Assembly: GCA_019414055.1 (NCBI GenBank)
Contig: DXMV01000009.1
Coordinates: forward strand, 1-12,417
Length of the DNA stretch: 12,417 bases
Source of the DNA: Collinsella sp.
GTDB lineage: Bacteria > Actinomycetota > Coriobacteriia > Coriobacteriales > Coriobacteriaceae
Direction of reading: 5' to 3'
Shown in pieces: positions 1-7,099 of the stretch. The stretch's first letter is position 1. Each line of letters starts with the position of its first letter. The translations under genes were made by a program, and so were the position numbers. The notes under the pieces were generated by a model that was given only the letters and a program-made list of their open reading frames with translations, did not search any database and was not told where the DNA came from.

Positions 1-1575
1 CTCGCCCTTGCCCCACTTAATGTAGTGGCGGTAGTAGCTGGGCAGGTCCGTCCCGTACGCAGCCCTCAGGTCACGGTACTCGTTGTAGTAGCTCTGCACG
101 TCGAAGGCCTCGTTGCCGCGGCGGCCCTCGCCCATGCCGAATTCGATGAAATGCTGAAGGGCCTTATCCTTATCGTTATTCGCCCATTTAGCAACATCGG
201 AATACTTATTTAGGTAATAATCCGCATCGAATACAGAAGAGTAATCCATCCAACTCGAACGCGGGAACTGGGCGATGATGGCATCTGCATCCGCTTCGCC
301 TAAACGTTTACAACCGTCATCGTTGAAATAATTCCAAACATCCCCAGAGTTTGAAATAAAACCATGTTCAATTAATATACCAGGAATTCCCTGCTCGCGG
401 GCACAACGGATTACAGCGAATTCATCGCCAATCACCATCTGAAAGACACCACGATAGCTTAAGCCCAATGCTTGTAAGTTATTCATCACTTTTTGGGCAA
501 GCTCAACAGAGGCTTTTGTATAACTAGAACCATTGTCGGTGGGCGCATATACCTCAGCACCATGAGCTGCAGAACTACCAGAATTAATGTGGAAGCTGAC
601 GAAAGCCTGGGCACCCTGATTTACACATCGCTGAACGCGATACAGGAAATCATTACCACTATACGAACCGAACTGGTCGCGGGACATCACTACCTTAAAA
701 CCATATCGTTCAAGCTTCTCCTTGCACGCAACCGCTATCTTCCATGTAAGGTCAGCTTCACTCTTGCCATTTCCCTGAGCCCCAGGGTCAAGACCACCAT
801 GGCCCGGATCAAGCGCAATTACATATGCACCGTTTACGGCAGTGCCAGATGGCGCAATCGAATGGTCCCCATTTGCGGCGGCAAGCGCATCTCCAATAGA
901 AGATGCCTGAATCAAATTTCCAGAATTATCTGAATAGTATACAGAATCAGCAGTACCGTTATTAGCAATCTCATTATCTACAGCAAAGCTAGAGTCAATA
1001 TCAAATGAATAGCCACACCGCATCAGGTCAACAGAATGCTCAGCTGTATCCCCTTGCAAATGATATGCAATCGAAATTAGGTCGTAACCGCATTCAGCAT
1101 AGTCCTTGCCAAATTGAAAAGCAGCAGAGTTTGCATTAACGCCAATCGCTTCGACATAATAGGTGTGGCCGGTTGTAGACTCGAGCTCCAAAGTCGCATC
1201 TGCAACCACATCGGAATCATTCGAAGTGGCAAAAGCAATCACTTGGTCGTTACCAGCCGGAAGCCGAGGATAAGCAATATATAGATACTGGTACAAGCTG
1301 GCTGAGGTAGCATTTGCTTCAGCAGAAGCAACGGAGGAGCTCTCCTCTTCGGGAATAACTCCTTCATCTATGTCGGTACTCTCATCGGAAACAGAGGTAG
1401 GCTGCTCAACAGTAGTCCCCGATCCATCAGACGACGCTGCCAAAACCTCAGAAGAATCGAGTCCAGCGAATTCGGAACTAATTGCATACGCTGTCGCAAT
1501 TGGGCAAACTAGCGGATATAGCCCGACCGCAATTGCAGAGATGAGCAAAATGAATAAGTGAATAAATCGTTTCAT
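1..1575 (-). CDS. Exported N-acetylmuramoyl-L-alanine amidase (Amidase_3) with C-terminal aromatic repeats, 3' end outside window
   Basis: This secreted zinc amidase should cut the bond between MurNAc and L-alanine in peptidoglycan. 525 codons are visible and the frame is still open at base 1. The start is the ATG at 1575, after a modest GGGG Shine-Dalgarno. Residues 1-31 form a signal peptide (MKRF, hydrophobic core, ATAYA cleavage site). Residues 32 to about 250 are Ser/Glu-rich and then possibly beta-rich, with no family recognised. The amidase domain covers about 250-445: ALDPGHGG (His259), NGKSEADL (Glu273), SFHINSG (His329) and GILIEHGF (Glu403) fit the Amidase_3 zinc ligands and catalytic glutamate. 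From about residue 450 there are two aromatic repeats (YYLNKYSDV, then YYNEYRDL / YYRHYIKWGKGE), probably a wall-attachment module. The last repeat is much more GC-rich than the rest. The gene is monocistronic within the window and diverges from the acyltransferase. Family call is secure; the wall-binding role of the repeats is inferred. Confidence 0.93.
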   Translation of the reverse strand, partial: MKRFIHLFILLISAIAVGLYPLVCPIATAYAISSEFAGLDSSEVLAASSDGSGTTVEQPTSVSDESTDIDEGVIPEEESSSVASAEANATSASLYQYLYIAYPRLPAGNDQVIAFATSNDSDVVADATLELESTTGHTYYVEAIGVNANSAAFQFGKDYAECGYDLISIAYHLQGDTAEHSVDLMRCGYSFDIDSSFAVDNEIANNGTADSVYYSDNSGNLIQASSIGDALAAANGDHSIAPSGTAVNGAYVIALDPGHGGLDPGAQGNGKSEADLTWKIAVACKEKLERYGFKVVMSRDQFGSYSGNDFLYRVQRCVNQGAQAFVSFHINSGSSAAHGAEVYAPTDNGSSYTKASVELAQKVMNNLQALGLSYRGVFQMVIGDEFAVIRCAREQGIPGILIEHGFISNSGDVWNYFNDDGCKRLGEADADAIIAQFPRSSWMDYSSVFDADYYLNKYSDVAKWANNDKDKALQHFIEFGMGEGRRGNEAFDVQSYYNEYRDLRAAYGTDLPSYYRHYIKWGKGE

Positions 1576-1610
1576 GCTGACCCCGTCTATCTTTCGTAGA
1601 TACGCAAAAT

Positions 1611-1616
1611 ATTATA
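1611..1616 (-). promoter_or_regulatory. Candidate -10 box for the amidase gene
   Basis: Read on the minus strand this is a perfect TATAAT, followed about 36 bases later by the amidase ATG, so the leader would be near 28 nt. A TG dinucleotide lies just upstream but one base off the extended -10 spacing, and no good -35 is visible. The call is positional and tentative. Confidence 0.4.
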
Positions 1617-1854
1617 ACCAGCGCAACATTGCAAGATGGGCCCAGATTGGAATCTTGAGCGCCTTCTTGAATAATCGCCCGAAACGCTTCGTTGACTTCT
1701 TATAGAGTTCTCGGGTGAAACACCGTCAACATGACTTCCGTATCATTCCACGACGAAAGCAATCGGTGTGTCGCGTTTCGTTAATTGAATCTATGTCCAG
1801 ATTAATTAATTACCTTGGCCTGCTGTAAACTAAACTGTCATATCAGCATATAGT

Positions 1855-1876
1855 GTTAACTATAGTTAACCGGAGG
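1855..1876 (+). promoter_or_regulatory. Perfect palindrome abutting a strong Shine-Dalgarno
   Basis: GTTAACTATAGTTAAC (1855-1870) is its own reverse complement. It is followed after one base by GGAGG (1872-1876) and, five bases later, by the ATG at 1882. As DNA it could be an operator for a dimeric repressor; as RNA it could form a small hairpin next to the ribosome binding site. Its right half matches the leader of the other plus-strand gene in the window. Confidence 0.5.
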
Positions 1877-1881
1877 ACTTC

Positions 1882-2955
1882 ATGGCAAAAGAACGTAATT
1901 CCCTAATCGAACTATTTAGGCTGATTTCAATGTGGTGTGTAGTTGCACATCATTTCATAATTCACAATTCCGATGCCGTATCGGTATTTCCTAGCCCTGT
2001 AACACGTTTCATACTTAACGGATTTTTTATACCCATTGGAAAGGTCGCAGTCGGTTGTTTCGTGTTTATAACAGTGTGGTTTATAGCGGCAAGAACTTCA
2101 TTTACCATAAAGGACGCGGCCAAGAAGATTGTAATTCTTAATAATGAAGTGGTTTTTTACAGTGTCATTTTAGGAATCATTTTTGTTTCTGCTGGCAACT
2201 TGCAACTTTCAGCCTCCTTTATTATCAAAACGATTTTTCCAATTGCCACGGGCTACGGCTGGTGGTTCGCCAATTCGTATGCCGGCCTGATTCTGCTTCT
2301 CCCCCTTATAATGAAGGGACTTCGAGCTTGCGGCAAGAAGGAGCACGAATTTCTCGCGTTGTCATTAACGTTTGCAATTGGACTATATCGATATCTACCT
2401 TTCGTTTCATTCCCGGCCGAAGGATTGCTTATCGATTTCATTGTACTAGCAATTGATATCTGCTATTTCAGATGGTACAGCGACCTCGATAGCATAAAGT
2501 GGGGAACGCTCGCTCTTATTGGAGTTGGAAGCTTTGCTTTGGGAATCGCTTTTTACTATCTACCGTATTATTCGAGCGGAATAATACACGACTTTGCTGT
2601 AAATCTATTTAACGGATACGTGTACTCATCAGCCAGCATTCTCTCAATGGGCTTATCATTCACAATATCTTTAGCAGCATTCAAATTAGCCCAGGTTCAC
2701 CAATTTACATCTAGCACCATTAATTGGATTGCGGGATCCGCTTTTGCTGTATACCTGATTTCTGACTTTCAGTATGTTCGAGACTGGCTCTGGAAAAGCT
2801 TATTCACCTTCAGCAATTTTGGGAGCCAACACGGTATTCTGCTTGTAATTGCGATACCATCCTTTGTGATGATTTGCTGCTTAACTATCGATAGTGTTAG
2901 AAGATTACTTACTTCACGAATATCGATAATTGTCAATCGGTTTGAGTGCCGCTAA
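1882..2955 (+). CDS. Membrane acyltransferase, acyltransferase-3 (OafA/WecH-like) family
   Basis: A 357-residue integral membrane protein with about ten hydrophobic segments. The N-terminal motif (RNSLIELFRLISMWCVVAHH, Arg13 and the His23-His24 pair) is the hallmark of acyltransferase family 3, whose members move acyl groups, usually acetyl, from a cytoplasmic donor to sugars of surface glycans. The start is well supported by GGAGG five bases before the ATG. The length fits minimal family members without an extracytoplasmic SGNH domain. The gene stands alone, oriented against the main minus-strand gene series, and is followed by a strong hairpin. Role by context: O-acetylation or succinylation of the polysaccharide made by the neighbouring glycosyltransferases. 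The acceptor sugar and acyl group cannot be told from sequence. Confidence 0.88.
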   Translation: MAKERNSLIELFRLISMWCVVAHHFIIHNSDAVSVFPSPVTRFILNGFFIPIGKVAVGCFVFITVWFIAARTSFTIKDAAKKIVILNNEVVFYSVILGIIFVSAGNLQLSASFIIKTIFPIATGYGWWFANSYAGLILLLPLIMKGLRACGKKEHEFLALSLTFAIGLYRYLPFVSFPAEGLLIDFIVLAIDICYFRWYSDLDSIKWGTLALIGVGSFALGIAFYYLPYYSSGIIHDFAVNLFNGYVYSSASILSMGLSFTISLAAFKLAQVHQFTSSTINWIAGSAFAVYLISDFQYVRDWLWKSLFTFSNFGSQHGILLVIAIPSFVMICCLTIDSVRRLLTSRISIIVNRFECR

Positions 2956-2976
2956 ATACTTCAAAGAGAACAACGC

Positions 2977-3023
2977 CAATATTTAAGGGCACCGAGGAAA
3001 GACCCCGGTGCCCTTAAATATTG
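2977..3023. terminator. Strong bidirectional hairpin terminator between converging genes
   Basis: CAATATTTAAGGGCACCG (2977-2994) and its exact reverse complement at 3006-3023 form an 18-bp perfect stem around an 11-base loop. It lies about 20 bases past the acyltransferase stop and between that plus-strand gene and the minus-strand DUF2304 gene, so it can serve both. The base of the stem is A/T-rich and gives U-rich RNA in either direction; there is no long external T-run. Confidence 0.82.
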
Positions 3024-3164
3024 CAAAAGTAATTCTGGCGAAATGGCATGTCAACCTCAAAATGAGCGTCTCGGAGCCTTCGATTCCGCTTATTTGCGCT
3101 TAGAAATAAACGGCTCCATAGCGCGGCAGGGACATCAATCCCGGCGCTCCGTGCACTAATAAAA

Positions 3165-3506
3165 TTACCTTGAACGAACTTCCTTTTCGAGCAATGCGAT
3201 TTTTTGTGTCAAATTTTTAATTGCGATCGCCTGTCTACTGACGGTCATAGATAAAGACAGAAGGATCAAAATCACAAAGATAAAGCCCGCAACGAAAATA
3301 AAATTAGCGGAAGTGACGAATCCAAAAAGGGAAGAAAGCCAGCAAATTGGGCTAGGAAATAAACTAACTATTAAAAGAGCGACAACCAGAGCCAACCATA
3401 AAAGAGAATAGCGTAGCTGCAGTTTATCAGCCAATACAAGACGAATGACATAAACCGCCAGCAATAAACAAGCGAATACTATGGCGATTCGTAATGATGC
3501 AGACAT
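3165..3506 (-). CDS. Small DUF2304 membrane protein, partner of the GT2 glycosyltransferase
   Basis: A 113-residue protein with three hydrophobic segments (about 5-23, 33-51 and 62-88), the second ending in LFPSP as typical of DUF2304, and a charged, coiled-coil-like tail (LTQKIALLEKEVRSR). DUF2304 proteins are commonly encoded beside DPM1-like GT2 enzymes in glycan loci and are thought to help them at the membrane; the biochemical role is not settled. Start: ATG at 3506 with AGGAG (3513-3517) six bases upstream. That Shine-Dalgarno overlaps the TAG stop (3516-3518) of the glycosyltransferase gene upstream, which points to translational coupling and matched amounts of the two proteins. This is the last gene before the shared hairpin. 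Confidence 0.85.
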   Translation of the reverse strand: MSASLRIAIVFACLLLAVYVIRLVLADKLQLRYSLLWLALVVALLIVSLFPSPICWLSSLFGFVTSANFIFVAGFIFVILILLSLSMTVSRQAIAIKNLTQKIALLEKEVRSR

Positions 3507-3515
3507 TGTCGGCTC

Positions 3516-4211
3516 CTATTTCGAAAAAGCGGATATAAAAATAGCTAAAGTAACCTTGATCATGTAGTAAACGCTGGAAAAACCAGAAATAGAAGAAGTG
3601 CCTCCCTGGCGTTCCTTCATGACAACGGAAACCTCTGTTACGTCTAATCCCTGAGCGAGCGCATAGACAATAGAATCAGGCTCGGGATAGTCGGAAGGAT
3701 ACTTATTGCAAAAAAGCTCAATCGCCTTTTTATTGCAAGCCCTAAAACCTGAAGTCGGGTCTGTAATTCTCCGTCGAGAAACCAACCTGATTACATTTGA
3801 GAACCAGGTTATGCCAATTCGCCTTAAAAAAGAGGACTGAAAACCGGTCGTCGGTATTAAAAACCTAGACCCAACAACAATATCGGAGCCGGATTGAATC
3901 TTTTCAATAAGAGCGCCGATGTATTTGGGGTCGTGTTGACCATCGCCATCCACTTGAACATCGATATCATAGCCAAACTGTCGAGCATATTTATGCCCAG
4001 CCTGGACTGCGCCGCCAATACCCAGATTCTGTGGCAAATCAAGCACATTAAGGTGATTCTCTTCACATATCTGGAGAGTCTTATCCGTAGAGCCGTCATT
4101 AACCACAAGGTAGTCATAGCCAAATTGCATAACTGACTGTACCGTATGAAGTACATTAGCCTCTTCGTTATAAGCTGGAATTATGACCAAAACGCTAGGG
4201 CTATTATTCAT
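3516..4211 (-). CDS. GT2 family glycosyltransferase, DPM1/polyprenyl-phosphate type
   Basis: A 231-residue GT-A fold enzyme. VLVIIPAYNEE (7-17) opens the domain, VVNDGSTD (36-43) binds the nucleotide, DGDGQHD (88-94) is the metal-binding DxD region, and DPTSGFR (151-157) is typical of dolichol- or undecaprenyl-phosphate sugar synthases. There is no clear C-terminal membrane domain beyond a hydrophobic last stretch (about 216-228), so membrane attachment probably depends on the DUF2304 partner encoded 9 bases downstream. Start choice: ATG at 4211 has AAGGA just upstream; an upstream in-frame ATG at 4250 would add 13 residues but has no Shine-Dalgarno. Likely role: loads a sugar onto a lipid phosphate for glycan modification, or adds a sugar to the repeat unit. 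Donor unknown. Confidence 0.9.
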   Translation of the reverse strand: MNNSPSVLVIIPAYNEEANVLHTVQSVMQFGYDYLVVNDGSTDKTLQICEENHLNVLDLPQNLGIGGAVQAGHKYARQFGYDIDVQVDGDGQHDPKYIGALIEKIQSGSDIVVGSRFLIPTTGFQSSFLRRIGITWFSNVIRLVSRRRITDPTSGFRACNKKAIELFCNKYPSDYPEPDSIVYALAQGLDVTEVSVVMKERQGGTSSISGFSSVYYMIKVTLAIFISAFSK

Positions 4212-4269
4212 AACATTCCTTAACATAAGTTTACTAATCGAAGTTAACATTCAGAGTATAGGCTTGGAT

Positions 4270-4275
4270 ATTATA
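4270..4275 (-). promoter_or_regulatory. Candidate -10 box for the GT2/DUF2304 pair
   Basis: Reads TATAAT on the minus strand, about 58 bases upstream of the chosen ATG at 4211. The surrounding 4255-4315 stretch is very AT-rich, and no matching -35 is visible at 16-18 bases. It is a weak call, because TATAAT is easily found in such sequence and the plus strand also reads TATAAT here. Confidence 0.25.
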
Positions 4276-4480
4276 ATCTTATATAGGGTTTATATTTATA
4301 TATAGAGACTACTGAGATTCGGATCAATACAGTTGAAACGCAACGTACAGATTGACTACTGTATCTAATAAATCATTTGATGCGAATCTAGGCCAATTAT
4401 TAGATGAGGTAGTCAAATTGGCAAACAACCACACTTTAGTGCGTCTTTCACGGCTGTTGTAAAATGCAAATACATAGACC

Positions 4481-4494
4481 ATAGTTAATAGGAG
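4481..4494 (+). promoter_or_regulatory. Shared leader box and Shine-Dalgarno of the second plus-strand gene
   Basis: ATAGTTAA (4481-4488), two bases, then GGAG (4491-4494), seven bases before the ATG at 4502. The same ATAGTTAA-NN-GGAG arrangement occurs at 1862-1875 ahead of the acyltransferase. It is the translation initiation region; whether the ATAGTTAA part has another function is unknown. Confidence 0.45.
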
Positions 4495-4501
4495 AAATCG
4501 A

Positions 4502-5512
4502 ATGTTCCTTTCAATTATTATTCCTGTATATAATTCCACCCAGTACTTGTCTGAATGCGTAAATTCTCTTTTAAACCAGTCTTTTAAAGATTTTGAAATT
4601 CTCCTTGTCGATGATCAGTCAACTGACAATTCCCCGGATATCTGTCGAAATTTTGCCAACAGTGATGCAAGAGTTAAATTTATCCAGCGGGCACAAAACG
4701 GCGGAACTTCTGCTGCTAGAAACACAGGACTCAGGGCGGCAAAGGGAAAATATGTTACATTCACCGACAACGATGACTATTGGAGATTTGCTAATGTTAT
4801 ATCTGATCTCTATCAGCTCATTAGCAATTACAACGAACCCGACGTTGTAATTTATCCCACTTGTTCATATTGGGAGAGCCGGAATGAACTTATAGTTGAT
4901 TCAAATCCGAATATTATTGATATTAATCAAAACTCTTCGGATTTCGCAACTTCAATAAGTTCGTTAATAGAATCGGGCTTATATTGCTCTGCTGTATGGA
5001 GCAAAACAGTCAAAAGACAGTTGATCGTTGACAACAATCTATTTTTTTTAGAGGGCAAGAGGAATGAAGACTGTGACTGGTCTTTGAGATTGTTGTATCA
5101 AATTAAGTCTGTCAAACTCTATAACTCCCCTTTTTATGTTTGGCGACGCAATTCCGCCGTGTCACAAAGTGTAAAACCGCTTGATGTAAAAATCGTTAAG
5201 GACCTTTTAGGCATACTCCACCAACATTGCGAAGCCATTAACACAGAAATGTTATCTAAAACCAGTAAGGCAGCATCGAATGCTTTTGCGGCCTATCTCT
5301 ATATAATTCTTCTTGGCTACGCGGGAACCCTAAGTAAAAATGAAGCTAACGTTATTTTAGACTCAGCCATAAAATGCAGCTGGCTGCTTAGTTGCAGCAA
5401 CAGAAAACAAGTACGGATCTGCAGGTGTGCCGCACGCTTTATAGGTCTAACCAATACCTCAAAACTACTAGGGCTGTTGATGAATAGAGAGCGACGTCGT
5501 ATTGCAAGCTAA
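4502..5512 (+). CDS. GT2 family glycosyltransferase
   Basis: A 336-residue enzyme with an N-terminal GT-A domain: SIIIPVYN (4-11), VDDQSTD (36-42), GGTSAARNTGL (67-77) and the metal-binding TDNDDYW (88-94). NEDCDW (188-193) matches the acidic ED motif with the probable catalytic base seen in inverting GT2 enzymes of capsule and O-antigen loci. The C-terminal third is less conserved. AGGAG seven bases before the ATG supports the start. It should transfer one sugar from a nucleotide donor to the lipid-linked repeat unit on the cytoplasmic face of the membrane; the linkage cannot be predicted. The gene is alone on the plus strand, divergent from the GT2/DUF2304 pair, and has its own terminator, so it is probably a separate transcription unit. 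Confidence 0.92.
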   Translation: MFLSIIIPVYNSTQYLSECVNSLLNQSFKDFEILLVDDQSTDNSPDICRNFANSDARVKFIQRAQNGGTSAARNTGLRAAKGKYVTFTDNDDYWRFANVISDLYQLISNYNEPDVVIYPTCSYWESRNELIVDSNPNIIDINQNSSDFATSISSLIESGLYCSAVWSKTVKRQLIVDNNLFFLEGKRNEDCDWSLRLLYQIKSVKLYNSPFYVWRRNSAVSQSVKPLDVKIVKDLLGILHQHCEAINTEMLSKTSKAASNAFAAYLYIILLGYAGTLSKNEANVILDSAIKCSWLLSCSNRKQVRICRCAARFIGLTNTSKLLGLLMNRERRRIAS

Positions 5513-5560
5513 CAATTCTGCGATCACTCAACCAATACAATAAATAGCTAAACACAGACG

Positions 5561-5612
5561 CAGTGCATAGCATTAAAGCATAAATCTTGAATGCTATGCA
5601 CTGTTTACTTTT
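5561..5612 (+). terminator. Rho-independent terminator of the plus-strand GT2 gene
   Basis: CAGTGCATAGCATT (5561-5574) pairs perfectly with AATGCTATGCACTG (5590-5603) around a 15-base loop and is followed by TTTACTTTT. It lies about 50 bases past the glycosyltransferase stop. It may also stop minus-strand transcripts coming from the GT4 gene, which ends at 5654, but the T-run favours the plus strand. Confidence 0.8.
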
Positions 5613-5653
5613 GGACAGGCATAGAATCCCCGGGGTCTGGACGCCCAGGTCAA

Positions 5654-6802
5654 TTATTCACCAATAGCAAATGCATAACAAAGCAATTCAGCAGAATCCC
5701 TCCAAGAATGTTTCGATTCGACAAGCATCCGAACCGCTTTAGATTGAGCTTTCAACAAAGAACGATTTGACACAACTTGATTAATAGCTCGCTCAACCGA
5801 CTCCATACTCATGGATTGAATAATTGTCCCATATTCGCTACTCGGAATAAGCTCCCGAGCCCCTCCGACATCAGTAACGACAGCAGGACACCCGCACGCA
5901 GCTGCTTCCAGCAGTATTGTTGAAAAACCCTCGGAACGAGTCGGGAGACAAAGCAAATTGGACTGTTGAAGAAGCGCAGAAACATCATCTGCAGACAGAC
6001 GTCCCACCCAGTGAAGCGACTCCCCCTGAGCGAGCTCGACCGCAGAAGACATTGGTCCATCACCCGCCAAGACGAAATGGACCCCGAGATTAATAAGTCG
6101 CTGGCTTTTCGAAGCATCAATTATTGACTTGATTCCCTTTTCTGGTATAAATCGACCAACGTAGGTGACAATAAATTGAGTCTCTCCTAATTTGAGCTCA
6201 TGTCTAAAATCTCGCCCTGAAGACATATCGCGATATTCTTCTGCGTCAATTGCGTTTGGAATAACGCCTTCCGCTTGAATTCCAAAATGCCAAAGCCATT
6301 CCATGCTTTTCTGAGAAACGCCATAATATGCAGGACTATATCTCTTGCCCCATGCGGTAATAAGATGCTCATAAATACGCACAAACGGATCAAGCATTGG
6401 ATTGCTAAATGAAAGATGAGCCGACCCATGATCAAGCACGACAGGCTTTAGACCTTTCTGTCGAGCAAGCCTAATACCAGCAATTGAATGAAGGTAAAAC
6501 CTTGCATTTATCAGAACGCCATCAAGGTCTTGAGCTTCAAGCCATTTCCAAAGATCACGATTTTTCTTATTAAATCTAGCGACTGGAAAGCGCCCGTCAA
6601 CGAGAGGAAAACAAGAGAGGCGGAGGATTTTAATATCAGAATCATCCTCAAGACCAACCCCAACTAAATTGGTATCGTTTGTAACAACGATAACCGAAGC
6701 ACCCTTTGCCGCAAGGGCGTGCGCCATATTCTGAGTAAAACTCTCAATTCCACCCATATGAGGAGGATATTGAGCTGAAAAAATCGCGTAAGTTCTAGAC
6801 AT
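5654..6802 (-). CDS. GT4 family glycosyltransferase (GT-B fold)
   Basis: A 382-residue retaining glycosyltransferase. The N-terminal YPPHMGGIE (12-20) is the acceptor-side glycine loop of GT4 enzymes. IPNAID (181-186) marks the domain linker, VGRFIPEKG (215-223) opens the donor-binding domain, and SEGFSTILLEAAACG (290-304) carries the EX7E pair (Glu291, Glu299) contacting the nucleotide sugar. Start: ATG at 6802 is preceded by GGGAG ten bases upstream and begins directly at the first beta strand. An in-frame ATG at 6841 would add 13 residues unlike the family and lacks a Shine-Dalgarno. It is the last gene of the long minus-strand series, separated from the flippase gene by nearly 300 bases, so it may have its own promoter. 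Sugar specificity is not predictable. Confidence 0.92.
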   Translation of the reverse strand: MSRTYAIFSAQYPPHMGGIESFTQNMAHALAAKGASVIVVTNDTNLVGVGLEDDSDIKILRLSCFPLVDGRFPVARFNKKNRDLWKWLEAQDLDGVLINARFYLHSIAGIRLARQKGLKPVVLDHGSAHLSFSNPMLDPFVRIYEHLITAWGKRYSPAYYGVSQKSMEWLWHFGIQAEGVIPNAIDAEEYRDMSSGRDFRHELKLGETQFIVTYVGRFIPEKGIKSIIDASKSQRLINLGVHFVLAGDGPMSSAVELAQGESLHWVGRLSADDVSALLQQSNLLCLPTRSEGFSTILLEAAACGCPAVVTDVGGARELIPSSEYGTIIQSMSMESVERAINQVVSNRSLLKAQSKAVRMLVESKHSWRDSAELLCYAFAIGE

Positions 6803-7099
6803 GTTCTTTATGCTCCCATATCCGTCCGCCACCAAAGTCAATCAATGGAAAGGAATTAGATGTTGCGGCCACCAGACACTAGAATGCCATTCCGGCAACC
6901 GCATAATGTTGCAAGCAGTTATCCAACATTAATGGGACTACTAAAGTAATCCAAGAATAGCTCGCTCGAAAAATTGGATAAACCCATCGGCTGATACGGG
7001 ATGTTATGAGAATACGCCGACTGATCTGTGCCAACAATAATGATATGAATTCAGCATTGAGCCATTAGCTGAATTAAGAAATCCTAGGGCAATAATGCG
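6803..7099. other. Intergenic region between flippase and GT4 genes
   Basis: I see no coding frame in these roughly 300 bases. There are two small inverted repeats: AATTCAGC/GCTGAATT (7048-7055 and 7068-7075), shortly after the flippase stop, and AATGTTG/CAACATT around 6905-6935. TAGCTGAATT also recurs at 7066-7075 and 7105-7114, the second copy inside the flippase 3' end. The first hairpin could be a weak minus-strand terminator but has no clean T-run. No convincing promoter for the GT4 gene was found. Confidence 0.45.
7048..7075 (-). repeat. Inverted repeat downstream of the flippase gene
   Basis: Eight-base arms, AATTCAGC and GCTGAATT, around a 12-base loop, about 25 bases beyond the flippase stop. 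On the minus strand the stem is followed by CATATCATTATTGTT, which is T-rich but interrupted. It may be a weak terminator or attenuator, or may be chance in AT-rich sequence. Confidence 0.3.

Larger units (their letters stand above)
1576..1881. other. Divergent intergenic region between amidase and acyltransferase
   Basis: I see no convincing coding frame in these 306 bases. The left part holds the candidate amidase -10 box. The right part is AT-rich (TTAATTAATTA around 1803) and ends in the 16-base palindrome and Shine-Dalgarno of the plus-strand acyltransferase. No -35/-10 pair for the plus-strand gene is convincing, although two TATAGT hexamers occur at 1849-1854 and 1861-1866. Confidence 0.6.

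Noticed and set aside
493..933. Plus-strand open frame of 146 codons
   Set aside because: It lies entirely antisense to the amidase catalytic domain, whose zinc-ligand motifs are intact on the minus strand; the plus product resembles no known protein.
1370..1561. Plus-strand open frame of 63 codons rich in Ser/Glu
   Set aside because: Antisense to the amidase signal peptide and linker; the signal peptide on the minus strand is convincing.
2977..3023. Long perfect inverted repeat considered as the edge of an invertible promoter or miniature transposon
   Set aside because: The arms are separated by only 11 bases and sit between two converging gene ends; a second distant copy was not seen, so a terminator explains it.
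3857..4156. Second minus-strand frame inside the GT2 gene, and the opposing plus frame at 3894-4136
   Set aside because: Both overlap the intact DGDGQHD-containing frame and show no recognisable domain.
4352..4380. TTGACT at 4352-4357 considered as the -35 of the plus-strand GT2 promoter
   Set aside because: No acceptable -10 lies 16-18 bases downstream, and the distance to the ATG would leave a leader of more than 100 bases without support.
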